DNA of 32,356 nt from Bacillota bacterium. GTDB lineage: Bacteria > Bacillota > Clostridia > Acetivibrionales > DTU013. Below, one piece after another: positions 1 to 8,775 of the stretch. Position numbers and translations under genes: made by a program. Positions within the stretch are counted from its first letter, which is position 1, and every line of letters starts with the position of its first letter. The notes beneath the pieces are model-generated. The model made no database searches. It had not been told where the DNA came from and saw only the letters and a list, made by a program, of their open reading frames with translations. The stretch covers positions 1 through 32,356 of the forward strand of contig JAEZLF010000109.1 of assembly GCA_023435925.1 (NCBI GenBank), written 5' to 3'.

Positions 1-801
1 CTGAAAAAGGACATACATCTCGCCCGTGAGGCTTATATTGAGGCATACGAGGCACTAAAAATGAAATTCTACCTTGGTACAAACCGGATCATTCGTGCTG
101 AAGAGACAGGCGGTTTGAGCAAAGAGATTATTTTCGATGCCAGTAAGAGGGCCATACTGAAGAACTATATTGACCTAGGGAATTTCGAGAGAGCAAAGGA
201 GTTCTTGAAAGGGGTGTTTTCGGAAGTTGCTGAAAAGAAGACCTCCTTTGATATATTGCAGCTGATTTGCCTGAGAATGATAAGTGTGCTGAACGATTCG
301 CTGGAAAAGGCGGGGTTTAGCCACAAAACGCTGCAGGCTAATGGGTTTGATGTAAATATCAAAATAGAGGATTTTGAGACGGTCGAGGAGCTTAAGGAGT
401 GGTTCCTGTCCCTGATATCAAAAGCAATCAATTGTATAAACGGCAAAAGTGGCAGACGCAGCAGAAAAATGATTGATGATGCCATTCAGTTTATCTATGA
501 TCATTTAAGAGAAGAGGTATCGCTGGATACTATGGCTAAAAAGCTTTATATGAATCCTGCTTATCTGAGCCGCCTATTTAAAGATGAGGTTGGAATCACA
601 TTTACGCATTTTTTGATGAAAGCAAGAATAGAAAAGGCAAAGGAACTGCTGACAGGATCGTACCTCAAAATCTATGAAATAAGTGACCAGGTAGGCTATA
701 AAAATGAAAAGTATTTCAGCAGGATATTTAAAGATTTTGAAGGTATTACGCCAAACGAGTATAGAGACAGGACTATAAAAACAACATACCCAATTAAGTA
801 A
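1..801 (+). CDS. YesN-like response regulator, AraC-type output domain (5' end outside window)
   Basis: This is the C-terminal 266 residues of a transcription regulator. The frame is open from base 1 with no stop before the first internal ATG at 61, so the gene starts outside the window. The last ~105 residues form an AraC/XylS double helix-turn-helix: a first HTH around AKKLYMNPAYLSRLFK and a second around ISDQVGYKNEKYFSRIFK, closing with the family signature GITPNEYR. The part before it has no recognisable ligand-binding fold and resembles the variable linker of YesN-type regulators. A receiver domain and the partner YesM kinase would lie to the left; that is inferred from the family and from the complete pair at 30394-32169. 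The sugar-transport genes that start 92 bp downstream on the same strand are its likely target. Confidence 0.85.
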   Translation: MKKDIHLAREAYIEAYEALKMKFYLGTNRIIRAEETGGLSKEIIFDASKRAILKNYIDLGNFERAKEFLKGVFSEVAEKKTSFDILQLICLRMISVLNDSLEKAGFSHKTLQANGFDVNIKIEDFETVEELKEWFLSLISKAINCINGKSGRRSRKMIDDAIQFIYDHLREEVSLDTMAKKLYMNPAYLSRLFKDEVGITFTHFLMKARIEKAKELLTGSYLKIYEISDQVGYKNEKYFSRIFKDFEGITPNEYRDRTIKTTYPIK

Positions 802-832
802 AAATAGTGAACCAAATATAGAATCCGTGTCA

Positions 833-861
833 TTATCATGCAGCTCCCTGTCATGTATAAT
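833..861 (+). promoter_or_regulatory. Putative sigma-A promoter of the left sugar-transport operon
   Basis: A -35-like TTATCA (833-838) and a perfect -10 TATAAT (856-861) are separated by 17 bp and lie just upstream of the ribosome binding site at 881-886. A GTGAAC-containing element at 805-816, about 58 bp before the expected transcription start, resembles the repeats upstream of the right-hand binding-protein gene and could be a response-regulator site; that link is speculative. Confidence 0.5.
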
Positions 862-893
862 GAAGGCACATAATCAAAAAGGGAGGTTCAAAC

Positions 894-2222
894 ATGTCAT
901 TGAAAAAGGTTTTGGCTCTTATGACGGCTTTCGTTATGGTTTTTGGGGTGCTTGCAGGCTGTGGAGCAAATAGCGGAAATGCATCCGGAGAATCCGGGCA
1001 GTCAACTACGGAATCCGGCAAGGTAGCTGCCGCTACGACAAAAGAAAGCAATCAGGCTAATCAAAAGTTGACATTCTGGACACTACAGCAGGCGGATATC
1101 AATATTGAAGAAGCTCAGACATCAGCAGTCAAGGGTTTTGAAACAAAAAACAACTGTACAGTGGAAGTAACCGCATTTCCGTATATCGAGCTGCAGGATA
1201 AGATGCTTACAGCGGTAGCGGGTGGACAGGGACCGGATCTACTGCTCCTTGACCAGATATGGGTTCCCCAATATGCTGCAGCTAAATTCGTAATGCCAAT
1301 TGATGACCGTTTGGCGAATTCCAGTATCAAAGCCGATGATTACTTCCCCGGAGCCTGGGGCGCCGGAAGCTATCAGGGAAAAACCTACGGTATTCCTTTT
1401 GATGTAGGCGTATGGGCGTTACTGTACTACAACAAGACAATGTTCAAGGAAGCTGGCCTTGACCCGGAAGCTCCCCCGAAAACCTGGGATGAGTTCCTTA
1501 CGATAGGAAAACAGCTGACCAAAGACGGAAAATACGGTACGGCCATATGGGTTGGGGCAGGTGATGCCGTACAATGTATGGTAGACGCATTTACCTTCTC
1601 CTTAGGCGGAAAAATCGTAGATGATTCGGGTAAAAAAGCTCAACTTAACAGTGATGCCGGTATAAAAGCACTGGAGTTTTGGAAGGCATGCGGGGAAATA
1701 AGCCCTCCAGGAACAGTGGGCAGGACAGAGGAAGATTCCTTCAAGCTGTTTACCTCAGGGCAGGTAGCGATGTTTTTCTATGGCGAATGGGGACAGGATA
1801 CTATAAACAGCAGAGCTCCGGATATGGATTATGGTATGGCGCTGCTCCCGGCATCCGCAACCGGCCAGTCAATCGGTACATTTGGTGGATTCAATATCGG
1901 AATCAATGAAAAAAGCGGAAACAAAGACCTGGCGTGGAAATTTATCGAGTATGCCACAAGCAAGGATGTTAACAAGGATATAACTATGCTTACACCAGCT
2001 CATAAAGAAGCTGCAAAGGAATATTTGAAGCAAAGGCGCAAATTTGATGATGTCATCTACCAGCAGTTGACGACGGCATCCTATAGACCGTCTGTACCCA
2101 ACTATCCTGAAATCGCCGAGGTACAGAGGATTGCAACGCAAAAGGCCCTTTTAGGTGAGGCGAGCGTCAAGGATGCTCTGGATGAAGCCGCAAAAGATAT
2201 TGATGCATTATTGAACAAGTAA
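894..2222 (+). CDS. Extracellular sugar-binding lipoprotein of a CUT1 ABC importer
   Basis: This 442-residue protein is a family-1 solute-binding protein that captures a carbohydrate outside the cell and hands it to the permeases encoded next. The N-terminus is a lipoprotein signal peptide (two Lys, hydrophobic core, lipobox LAGC with Cys23), followed by a Ser/Gly/Thr-rich linker and a mature domain starting near KLTFWTLQQ. The segment GQGPDLLLLDQIWVPQYA and the later TFGGFNIGIN are typical of the fold. The ATG has a strong GGGAGG ribosome binding site 7 bp upstream. A long hairpin separates it from the permease genes. The substrate cannot be read from the sequence; the neighbouring URO-D genes suggest an unusual or modified glycoside. 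No ATPase gene is present, as is common for CUT1 systems that share an MsmX-type ATPase. Confidence 0.9.
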   Translation: MSLKKVLALMTAFVMVFGVLAGCGANSGNASGESGQSTTESGKVAAATTKESNQANQKLTFWTLQQADINIEEAQTSAVKGFETKNNCTVEVTAFPYIELQDKMLTAVAGGQGPDLLLLDQIWVPQYAAAKFVMPIDDRLANSSIKADDYFPGAWGAGSYQGKTYGIPFDVGVWALLYYNKTMFKEAGLDPEAPPKTWDEFLTIGKQLTKDGKYGTAIWVGAGDAVQCMVDAFTFSLGGKIVDDSGKKAQLNSDAGIKALEFWKACGEISPPGTVGRTEEDSFKLFTSGQVAMFFYGEWGQDTINSRAPDMDYGMALLPASATGQSIGTFGGFNIGINEKSGNKDLAWKFIEYATSKDVNKDITMLTPAHKEAAKEYLKQRRKFDDVIYQQLTTASYRPSVPNYPEIAEVQRIATQKALLGEASVKDALDEAAKDIDALLNK

Positions 2223-2230
2223 AAAAAAAG

Positions 2231-2266
2231 AGGGTAACAGGCAGGTTTTTACCTGCCTGCTATCCT
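2231..2266 (+). terminator. Intercistronic hairpin between binding-protein and permease genes
   Basis: A 9-bp perfect stem (2238-2246 with 2251-2259, loop TTTT) extends by six more pairs, including one G-U, to 2231/2266 across one mismatch. No T-run follows on the plus strand, so it is more likely a partial terminator or an mRNA-stabilising processing site that lets the binding protein be made in excess of the permeases. The A-run at 2221-2229 would supply a U-tract only for minus-strand transcription. Confidence 0.7.
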
Positions 2267-2371
2267 GATTCATGACATTCTACTGCAATGGAATTTGACT
2301 AAAACGTCGAAGGGCTGATGCCCCTGGATTTAGATCTTATATCTTTTGGGTAACGAAGGAGTGCAAATTTA

Positions 2372-3307
2372 GTGCCTGAATCTATGAAAAATCTTGGTGT
2401 TACGATTCATTTAACAATAAGCAAATATGTTAGAAACATGGACTCCCCGCTTTTAGGAATCTTGTTCACAGCTCCGGTTATTTTGCTTATTATTGTTCTC
2501 TTGTTTATTCCCATGGTGAATTCTATTTATCTGTCTATGATAGATACCTCGCTTACTAACCCGGCTCCGAAATTTATCGGTCTGAGCGGCTATGCAAAGC
2601 TTTTTAGCAATAAAAATACATTTAACGTAATATTGAATTCATTTATATGGACTTTATTGGTATCATCCTTTCAGTTTATTGTAGGGTTGGCATCAGCCCT
2701 GATTTTAAATAATAATTTCCGTGGTCGTATTTTTGTGAGAAGCATTATAGTACTACCGTGGGTTCTGCCCGGCGTAGTTGCGGCTATGGGTTGGAGACTG
2801 TTTTATGATGCGCAGCTTGGCTTTTTGAATAATATACTGATAAAGATAGGTATTTTGAACGAGTATGTCGATTGGCTCGGTATGCCTAAACTGGCCATGT
2901 CTGCCGTAATCGTCACCGCCATATGGAAGGGCTTCGGATTCTCCATGCTAATGTACCTTGCCGCACTTCAGACTGTTCCCATAGATCATTATGAAGCGGC
3001 GAGAATTGACGGTGCCAATGTCATACAACAGTTTTTCCATATCACCATACCCGGAATAAGCGGGGTAATAAGAACAACGCTTTTACTCACATGCATATGG
3101 ACCTTCAATTATTTTGAAATCATTTATGTTATGACCGGGGGAGGCCCTATACGGTCAACGCATATAGCACCGACATTTATTTATGAACTGGCTTTCAGGA
3201 ATTTCAATCTCGGCGAGGCATCCAGGTTCGCTGTGTTGAGCTTTATCCTTGTCAGTATCGTGAGCATTGTCTATATCCGGGAATTAAAGAAGCGGGAAGT
3301 TTTCTAG
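2372..3307 (+). CDS. Sugar ABC transporter permease, MalF/UgpA type
   Basis: This 311-residue inner-membrane protein is the first of two permease subunits forming the channel of a CUT1 importer. Six hydrophobic segments are visible, starting with GILFTAPVILLIIVLLFIP. The cytoplasmic EAA loop that docks the ATPase reads EAARIDGANVIQQFF followed by HITIPG, close to consensus. The start chosen is GTG at 2372 because AAGGAG (2356-2361) sits 10 bp upstream; an ATG at 2384 would be too far from it. It follows the binding-protein gene after 149 bp that hold the hairpin, and precedes the second permease by 18 bp. Confidence 0.9.
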   Translation: MPESMKNLGVTIHLTISKYVRNMDSPLLGILFTAPVILLIIVLLFIPMVNSIYLSMIDTSLTNPAPKFIGLSGYAKLFSNKNTFNVILNSFIWTLLVSSFQFIVGLASALILNNNFRGRIFVRSIIVLPWVLPGVVAAMGWRLFYDAQLGFLNNILIKIGILNEYVDWLGMPKLAMSAVIVTAIWKGFGFSMLMYLAALQTVPIDHYEAARIDGANVIQQFFHITIPGISGVIRTTLLLTCIWTFNYFEIIYVMTGGGPIRSTHIAPTFIYELAFRNFNLGEASRFAVLSFILVSIVSIVYIRELKKREVF

Positions 3308-3325
3308 GAGAAAGGGGTTACATTT

Positions 3326-4159
3326 TTGAAAAATCATAAAGTAATTAGCAAAGTGCTGCTGGCGTTCTCATTAATTGTGCTGTTGGGCTTCATACTTTTC
3401 CCTCTTTTCCAGATGCTGTCGACTTCTTTTAAAGGGCCGAAGGAGCAGTTTGCCATACCGGTTAATTTCATACCGAGGGATTTTACGATCAACAATTATA
3501 TTCAGGCTGTGAAGTATAAGGCCTTTATCGGATATTTCACCAACAGTTTTGTCGTATCACTGGTGACGACTGTTCTGGCAGTGATAATAGCGCTTTTTGG
3601 TGCATATGGCTTTACACGTACGGAATTCCCCGGTAGAAGATTTTGCCTGACCCTGGTGCTGTTCAGTCAAATGTTTTGCCTTGCAGCGATTGTTATACCC
3701 ATATATCGCACACTGGGAACACTAAATCTGATCAATACCTATCAGGGTCTGATTATAAGCTATCTTACCTTTAGTGTACCGGTTGCGGTATGGTTGTTCA
3801 GGAGCTTTATACTCGGGATACCAAGGGCTCTGGAAGAAGCAGCCTTGACGGAAGGTGCAACGAAGCTCAGTGCCTTCTGGAAGGTAGTGGTTCCGCTGTT
3901 GAAGCCTGCGGTTGGCGCAGTAGGGGCGTATGTATTCTTTCTGACCTGGCAGGAATTCCTGTTTGCGTTGATTATTATGACCGATAAGGCACATAGAACT
4001 CTTCCGGTAGGAATTATGGATTTTGTGGGACAGTATGAAACGAATTGGGGGAATCTTATGGCGGCATCTGTTCTCCTTGCACTACCCGTATTTTTCATGT
4101 TCATGTTGATACAACGCCAGTTGATTGCCGGTTTGACCGAAGGAGCTGTTAAAAGCTGA
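3326..4159 (+). CDS. Sugar ABC transporter permease, MalG/UgpE type
   Basis: This 277-residue protein is the second channel subunit of the left importer. It has about six membrane segments, beginning with VLLAFSLIVLLGFILFPLF, and an EAA loop (EEAALTEGATKLSAFWKVVVP) in which the usual Asp-Gly is Glu-Gly. It ends in the common MalG-type C-terminus (RQLIAGLTEGAVKS). Translation starts at TTG 3326, with AAAGGGG about 8 bp upstream and no better start nearby. It is transcribed with the preceding permease and is followed after 42 bp by the first URO-D gene, which appears to belong to the same operon. Confidence 0.9.
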   Translation: MKNHKVISKVLLAFSLIVLLGFILFPLFQMLSTSFKGPKEQFAIPVNFIPRDFTINNYIQAVKYKAFIGYFTNSFVVSLVTTVLAVIIALFGAYGFTRTEFPGRRFCLTLVLFSQMFCLAAIVIPIYRTLGTLNLINTYQGLIISYLTFSVPVAVWLFRSFILGIPRALEEAALTEGATKLSAFWKVVVPLLKPAVGAVGAYVFFLTWQEFLFALIIMTDKAHRTLPVGIMDFVGQYETNWGNLMAASVLLALPVFFMFMLIQRQLIAGLTEGAVKS

Positions 4160-4201
4160 GTCAGGGTCGAATGGCTATATATTGTGAAAGGGGAGAGTTA
4201 A

Positions 4202-5365
4202 ATGAAAATGACATCAAAACAAAGGCTGCTTGCAGCCATTGAAAGGAAGGTCCCTGACCGGCTTCCTGTTACAACGCATCATGTAATGCCATACTTTTTG
4301 AGTAAGTATATGAATGGGGCTACAAACGACGAGTTCTTCAATTATTTTGGTTTTGATCCCATATTATGGGCGGTTCCGCATAAGGCGGATGAATCCAAGG
4401 GGGATTACTGCGATCCAAACCAGGGAGAGCCTGGGTTTTTGGAAAGCAGGCGGGTTTTTAATGACAACTGGCGGATTGAATATGAAGAGATTCCAAATCA
4501 GAAATTTATGACGGTGCGTTACCGTATATATACTCCCAAAGGTACACTAACATCGGTATTGCAGTCCAATGAGTACACGACCTGGGTGTCTGAGCATTTG
4601 ATAAAGGAAAAAAAGGACATAGAACTGCTCGCGGAATATGAAACGGTACCAACCTGTGATGTGGATGCGGTCAACAGCGCAGCAGACGCATTCGGAGAAA
4701 AAGGCCTGATCAGAGGCCATATATGTCCCACCGATATCTTCGGCCAGCCTGGATGCTGGCAGGATGCATGCTGTATTTTCGGTACCGAGAGGATGATTAT
4801 AGAAAGCTATGACGATCCTGTATGGGTCCATGAAGTTCTTAAGGTTCTTCAAAGAAGAAAAATCGCATTTATTAAAACGCTTAAAGGTGCAAGGTATGAC
4901 ATTCTTGAGCTTGGCGGCGGTGATGCATCCACAACAGTCATATCACCCGGGATGTTCAACGAATTTGTCGCACCCTATGACAGTGAGCTGATAAAAGCAG
5001 CCCATGAAGCCGGACAGCGCATTGTTTACCATTTATGCGGCGGGAAGATGCCGATACTTGAAGATATTGCAGCGATGCAGCCTGATGCGGTGGAAACGTT
5101 TACGCCTGTAGCCATGGGAGCGGATGTGAACCTGGAAGAGGCAAAGAGGCGAATAGGGGATAAGATCTGTATGATCGGCGGGTTCGACCAGGGGCATTTC
5201 TTTATGGGATGCACGCCTGACGACACAAGAGCCGCGGTAAGAAGATGCTTTGAACAGGCTGGCGAGAGCGGCGGGTATATTCTGGCTCCTTCAGATCATT
5301 TCTTCGATGCTGATATAGAATTGTTGAAAGCTTTTGTTGATGAAGCCCATAAGTGCATTTATTGA
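4202..5365 (+). CDS. URO-D-fold protein 1 (MtaA/CmuA-like branch, function unknown)
   Basis: This 387-residue protein belongs to the uroporphyrinogen decarboxylase superfamily, which holds heme-pathway HemE and zinc-dependent methyltransferases working with corrinoid proteins (MtaA, MtbA, CmuA, MtvB). It lacks the N-terminal Arg-containing substrate motif of HemE, so heme synthesis is unlikely. A methyltransferase-type HxCG motif is present (His277-Leu-Cys279-Gly). At the position where MtaA-type enzymes have a late Cys ligand it reads LAPSDHF, so Asp365 or His366 would have to complete a metal site. The start is ATG 4202 with AAGGGGAGA upstream. It sits 42 bp after the permease gene, so it probably acts on the imported compound or a product of it. 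No corrinoid protein or reductive activator is visible in the window. Family assignment is firm; the reaction is unknown. Confidence 0.85.
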   Translation: MKMTSKQRLLAAIERKVPDRLPVTTHHVMPYFLSKYMNGATNDEFFNYFGFDPILWAVPHKADESKGDYCDPNQGEPGFLESRRVFNDNWRIEYEEIPNQKFMTVRYRIYTPKGTLTSVLQSNEYTTWVSEHLIKEKKDIELLAEYETVPTCDVDAVNSAADAFGEKGLIRGHICPTDIFGQPGCWQDACCIFGTERMIIESYDDPVWVHEVLKVLQRRKIAFIKTLKGARYDILELGGGDASTTVISPGMFNEFVAPYDSELIKAAHEAGQRIVYHLCGGKMPILEDIAAMQPDAVETFTPVAMGADVNLEEAKRRIGDKICMIGGFDQGHFFMGCTPDDTRAAVRRCFEQAGESGGYILAPSDHFFDADIELLKAFVDEAHKCIY

Positions 5366-5444
5366 CCCATTTCACTATGTGGCGGTGTACTGTATTTTGT
5401 CCAACAGATAGATTTCCATATACTATATTTTTGGAGGGAAAACT

Positions 5445-6584
5445 GTGAGTAGAAGAGATGATTTTCAGAGGATTCTTCATCATGAATGTCCCGAGAGGCT
5501 CGTTATTGATTTTGGGGGAAATCCACTGTCCAGTATGGAGGGGCAAAGCATGTCCAGGCTGTTGGAGTTCCTTGGATATGATGCAGTCGAAAAAAGAGAG
5601 TTTATACCGTTCGGCAGAGTACAGAGGCTGGATGAAAGGCTGTTGAAGCACTTTGATATCGATACCAGGTCGACTGGGACGATTTTGAAGCCGCAGGATT
5701 CACTGTACAGAAAAATTTCCGACAATGAATATGTCGATGAATGGGGGATCAGACGGAGATATACCGGAATGTACTGGGATATTGTAGAATATCCGCTGAA
5801 AGGCGCAGAATTGGAAGACTTGGAGAATTATCAGTGGCCTGATCCCCAATCTGTTGATATGAAGGAAATTGAGGAATATGCGAGCCGGGCAAAAAAGCTG
5901 TATGAGGAAACTGATTATGTAATATGCGCGGAACACCCTGTGTATGGAATATTCGAACTGGGATGCTGGTTATGCGGATTTGATGATTTTTTAATCAAAA
6001 TGTCAATCGACGAAGAATTCGTTCATCGATTATTTGAGATCGTTTTAAACTATCAGAAGAAGGTCATTGAGAAGTATTACGGTGCATTGGGCCGATATGT
6101 CCATTATACCTCAAGCGGTGATGATTTTGCTACGCAGACCAGCATGTTTGTTTCGCCTGATATGTTCAGGAGGTTGATCAAGCCTTACTTCAAGGAGAGG
6201 ATAACTTATACGAAAAAGTATACTGGTGCGGCATATCTGCATCATTCATGCGGGAGTGTGTTTCCGCTCATAGAAGACCTTATTGACTGCGGAGTAGACA
6301 TACTAAACCCGATACAGCCCAAAGCAAGGGACATGCAGCCTGAAAAGCTGAAAAACACATACGGGAACCGGATGGTTTTTCATGGAGGTATAGACACCCA
6401 GGATATATTGCCATACGGGACGAAGGAGAGTATTGAGGAAACTGTCAGAAAAACCATAGAAGTAATGAACAGGAATGGGGGATATATACTTGCAGCAGCA
6501 CATAATATTCAAGAGGACGTGCCGCCGCAAAACTTAGTTTACATGCTGGAAGCGGCAAGAAAATACGGAAAAGGAGAGTTCTAG
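5445..6584 (+). CDS. URO-D-fold protein 2 (MtaA/CmuA-like branch, function unknown)
   Basis: This second, clearly different URO-D superfamily protein (379 residues) lies in the same operon. It carries HHSCG (His267-Ser-Cys269), matching the HxC zinc motif of MtaA-type methyltransferases, then GGIDTQ and a C-terminal LAAAHNIQEDVPPQN, where a His may replace the usual late Cys ligand. Such HSCG...AAAHNIQ proteins are common in clostridial sugar-utilisation clusters and are usually annotated only by domain. The HemE arginine motif is absent. It starts with GTG at 5445 behind a GGAGG site. The 79-bp gap after the first URO-D gene has no clear terminator. It could be a methyltransferase, a lyase or a decarboxylase; the sequence does not decide. 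Confidence 0.85.
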   Translation: MSRRDDFQRILHHECPERLVIDFGGNPLSSMEGQSMSRLLEFLGYDAVEKREFIPFGRVQRLDERLLKHFDIDTRSTGTILKPQDSLYRKISDNEYVDEWGIRRRYTGMYWDIVEYPLKGAELEDLENYQWPDPQSVDMKEIEEYASRAKKLYEETDYVICAEHPVYGIFELGCWLCGFDDFLIKMSIDEEFVHRLFEIVLNYQKKVIEKYYGALGRYVHYTSSGDDFATQTSMFVSPDMFRRLIKPYFKERITYTKKYTGAAYLHHSCGSVFPLIEDLIDCGVDILNPIQPKARDMQPEKLKNTYGNRMVFHGGIDTQDILPYGTKESIEETVRKTIEVMNRNGGYILAAAHNIQEDVPPQNLVYMLEAARKYGKGEF

Positions 6585-6727
6585 ACCGTCATGGTAATGC
6601 AGCCTCGCAGTCACGCGCAGCTGCTTCCACCAGCAGGCAGAATGCCCAGCCTTCTGGAACAATCCTTATTACCTCCATCCCCATCCATCGCAGTCCAATA
6701 GAGATTTTCTGAAGACATAAATAAAAC

Positions 6728-6766
6728 CGGGGGCTGTCTCAACATGATACTGTGAGATAACCCCCG
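6728..6766 (-). terminator. Rho-independent terminator of the MerR gene
   Basis: Read on the minus strand just after the MerR stop codon, a GC-rich stem (6728-6733 with 6761-6766, continued by TCTCA/TGAGA pairing after a short imperfect section) is followed by GGTTTTATTT. The rest of 6585-6776 holds no convincing gene. Confidence 0.7.
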
Positions 6767-6776
6767 CCCAAAATTC

Positions 6777-7535
6777 TTATTTTGCATACTTTACAATAAT
6801 GTCCCGCAGTGTAGCAACCACCTCTGCTTTTGCTTTGTCATTGTAATACGCGGCAAATCGTTCATCCTCCACGTACATCTGAGCCAACCCAATATGTGCT
6901 TGCGGAGAATATTCCGGCCATGTAAAAGTCAGCCATGCCTTGTGCTTTTCATATACATTTTTAGCAGCATCCGACTCTAAATCCTTTGTTTCCGCGACAT
7001 TCTTCAAGGATTCGAGCATTTCAGCTTCAATATCCCCCATTCTTTTAAAATCCTCTTCACTCATATTCATAAACTTTTTATTAGAGGTCTCTACCGTTTC
7101 TTTACCGTATTTTTCTCTGATCTCCTTACCATACTTCGCTTCATTTTCAGCTAACTTCTCCTTCTGGAACCCTTTAAACTTTTCACTGTCTGACATTTTA
7201 ATCTCTCCTTTTTTACTTCGTATTGTCTTTTCGACCGTAGAAATCAGTTGATCAAGTTGATTTCGTCTGGCAATCAGTCTTTGGTGATGCTGCATGAGCG
7301 CCGCAGAAATATCAAAATCAGGATGAGAAATGATATGTTGTATCTCCTCCAGATTCATATCCATGGATTTGTAAAATAAAATCTGTTGAAGCAAATCAAC
7401 TTCCTTTTCCCCATACAAACGATATCCGGATGAATTTATGCGGCGGGGCTTTAACAACCCAATATTATCGTAATATCTCAAAGTCCTTGTGCTAATGCCA
7501 GCTAAATTAGCTAATCTCCTAACGGTATATTCCAT
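6777..7535 (-). CDS. MerR-family regulator with TipAS-type effector domain
   Basis: This 252-residue activator has an N-terminal MerR winged helix (YTVRRLANLAGISTRTLRYY, then GLLKPRRINSSGYRLY), a helical linker to about residue 110, and a C-terminal TipAS-like domain containing FMNMSEEDFKRMGDIEAEM and AHIGLAQMYVEDERF. TipAS domains bind thiopeptide antibiotics in Streptomyces TipAL and are found in drug-sensing regulators such as Mta and SkgA. I start it at ATG 7535 (MEYTV): AGGAGGTG lies 5-7 bp upstream, whereas the longer reading begins at a TTG inside the region that should be promoter leader. Its promoter has the overlong 19-bp spacer of MerR-activated genes, so it probably controls itself. 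It may also act on the adjacent EamA exporter, which is a guess from proximity. Confidence 0.88.
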   Translation of the reverse strand: MEYTVRRLANLAGISTRTLRYYDNIGLLKPRRINSSGYRLYGEKEVDLLQQILFYKSMDMNLEEIQHIISHPDFDISAALMQHHQRLIARRNQLDQLISTVEKTIRSKKGEIKMSDSEKFKGFQKEKLAENEAKYGKEIREKYGKETVETSNKKFMNMSEEDFKRMGDIEAEMLESLKNVAETKDLESDAAKNVYEKHKAWLTFTWPEYSPQAHIGLAQMYVEDERFAAYYNDKAKAEVVATLRDIIVKYAK

Positions 7536-7557
7536 AGCATCACCTCCTGACAATTAC

Positions 7558-7588
7558 ATAATAAAGTATGACGTAACGTTAATGTCAA
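7558..7588 (-). promoter_or_regulatory. MerR-type promoter with 19-bp spacer
   Basis: On the minus strand a perfect -35 TTGACA (7583-7588) and a -10 TATTAT (7558-7563) are 19 bp apart, the hallmark of promoters that MerR proteins activate by untwisting DNA. The spacer region holds an imperfect dyad with TGAC/GTCA ends (7569-7587) around TAACGTTA. It lies directly before the MerR gene, implying autoregulation. Confidence 0.7.
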
Positions 7589-7759
7589 CACATATTTATT
7601 AATTTATGTTTTTTGTGACGGCATCATTATTCAATACAAATACCATAACAATTCCTCCATGAATTTCACATTTATGATTTTATCTCATTCCTTAAAAAAA
7701 CATGACTAGAATTCCAATAGAGTACTTTTCAATCTCTCCTGCTTCATTCATAAAAATAT

Positions 7760-8734
7760 CTAATATTCCTTTACCTGTTCCTTTCCTATGTTTTTTATGT
7801 CCTTAGATTTTGCAGAAGTGGCATCCATACCCTCGGTCCCAATAAGAATCATGCCTATGATTACAAGAAATCCACCCAACCACTGCCGGTAATCGGTACT
7901 TTCACCTAGTATCACGGTCGACAGAAGCATGGAAGTTAAAGGGATCATACCTGAAAAAGCCGCAGCTGTGAACGCGCCACACCGTTTTATTCCAGAGTAC
8001 CAGCAGATAAATGCCACGGCCGTAACAAATACACCGTACCAAAGAAGAGCCATCCAGCCTGATAGACCAATTCCTGACAGTGCCTTCAAGGGTTTCTCAA
8101 ACGCTGCAGGAATCAGGCATAGAATCAGAGTAATTGCCGATACAATAGCGGTTTGTACAATAGGACTAAAAGGCTCTTCCTGGTCTGCCGCAGCATTAAC
8201 GGCGGAAATACGCGACAACGTGTTGAAGACGGACTCACATGCTGCTGCACATAGCACGAGCGTATTCCCGCCGATATGTTCCAAGGATAAACCATTCCCT
8301 GGCGATAGCATCCCCTGAATAATCAGAATGCCTCCCACAGTGCATAGAATTCCTGCAAGCTTTCTGCCACCGACCGGCTCCCTTAATATAACCATAGCAA
8401 GAAAGGCTGTTATGGCTGGGGTCGCACCAGTGAGTATACCAGCTTCTCCGGCGCTGGTATACTGAAGACCGCTTAGTAAGAACATACGAAACAAAAATAT
8501 ACCGCATAAGGCCTGAAGCGACAAAAAAATAAAATTGCGAAACAACATTTTCTGAATGTATCGTACAAGCTGCCTTCTACATAATAGAACTAAAAATGCA
8601 AGCGCGAAAAACAGGCTAACTGCTGTGATCGTAAATGTCCCGAGCTTTCCTGTAACAAATCTGGCTGATATAACGCTGGTTCCCGCTAGTGAAAAAGCGC
8701 AAAACAAGTATAATCTCCCACTCAATTGGTTCAT
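7760..8734 (-). CDS. EamA/DMT-superfamily transporter
   Basis: This 324-residue protein has about ten membrane segments in two repeated EamA halves. Typical repeat ends are visible as AGEAGILTGATPAITAFLAMVILREPV in the first half and GAFTAAAFSGMIPLTSMLLSTVILGES in the second. Members export metabolites, amino acids or drugs; the substrate is not evident here. ATG 8734 is preceded by GGAGAG. The gene diverges from a MocR-type regulator and shares its control region, the same arrangement as ycxC/ycxD in Bacillus subtilis, so the regulator probably controls this transporter. The C-terminal ~30 residues are a hydrophilic tail. Confidence 0.9.
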   Translation of the reverse strand: MNQLSGRLYLFCAFSLAGTSVISARFVTGKLGTFTITAVSLFFALAFLVLLCRRQLVRYIQKMLFRNFIFLSLQALCGIFLFRMFLLSGLQYTSAGEAGILTGATPAITAFLAMVILREPVGGRKLAGILCTVGGILIIQGMLSPGNGLSLEHIGGNTLVLCAAACESVFNTLSRISAVNAAADQEEPFSPIVQTAIVSAITLILCLIPAAFEKPLKALSGIGLSGWMALLWYGVFVTAVAFICWYSGIKRCGAFTAAAFSGMIPLTSMLLSTVILGESTDYRQWLGGFLVIIGMILIGTEGMDATSAKSKDIKNIGKEQVKEY

Positions 8735-8775
8735 CTAAATTACTCTCCAAAATCATTGTATTTTTATTACATGAT

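Noticed and set aside
3722..4104. Overlapping antisense frames inside the permease gene and similar long shadow frames across hypF, echA and GH78
   Set aside because: They lie opposite or out of frame with clearly conserved proteins and have no ribosome sites or domain motifs.
4202..6584. Annotating the URO-D proteins as HemE (heme biosynthesis)
   Set aside because: The N-terminal arginine motif of HemE is absent, no other heme genes are present, and the HxCG motif points to the methyltransferase branch.
6585..6727. Short minus-strand frame (about 31 codons from an ATG) after the second URO-D gene
   Set aside because: No ribosome binding site and no recognisable similarity.
6728..6766. GGGGGCTGTCTCA-like sequence resembling an insertion-sequence end
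   Set aside because: No transposase remnant or second end was found; the position right after the MerR stop and the following T-run fit a terminator.
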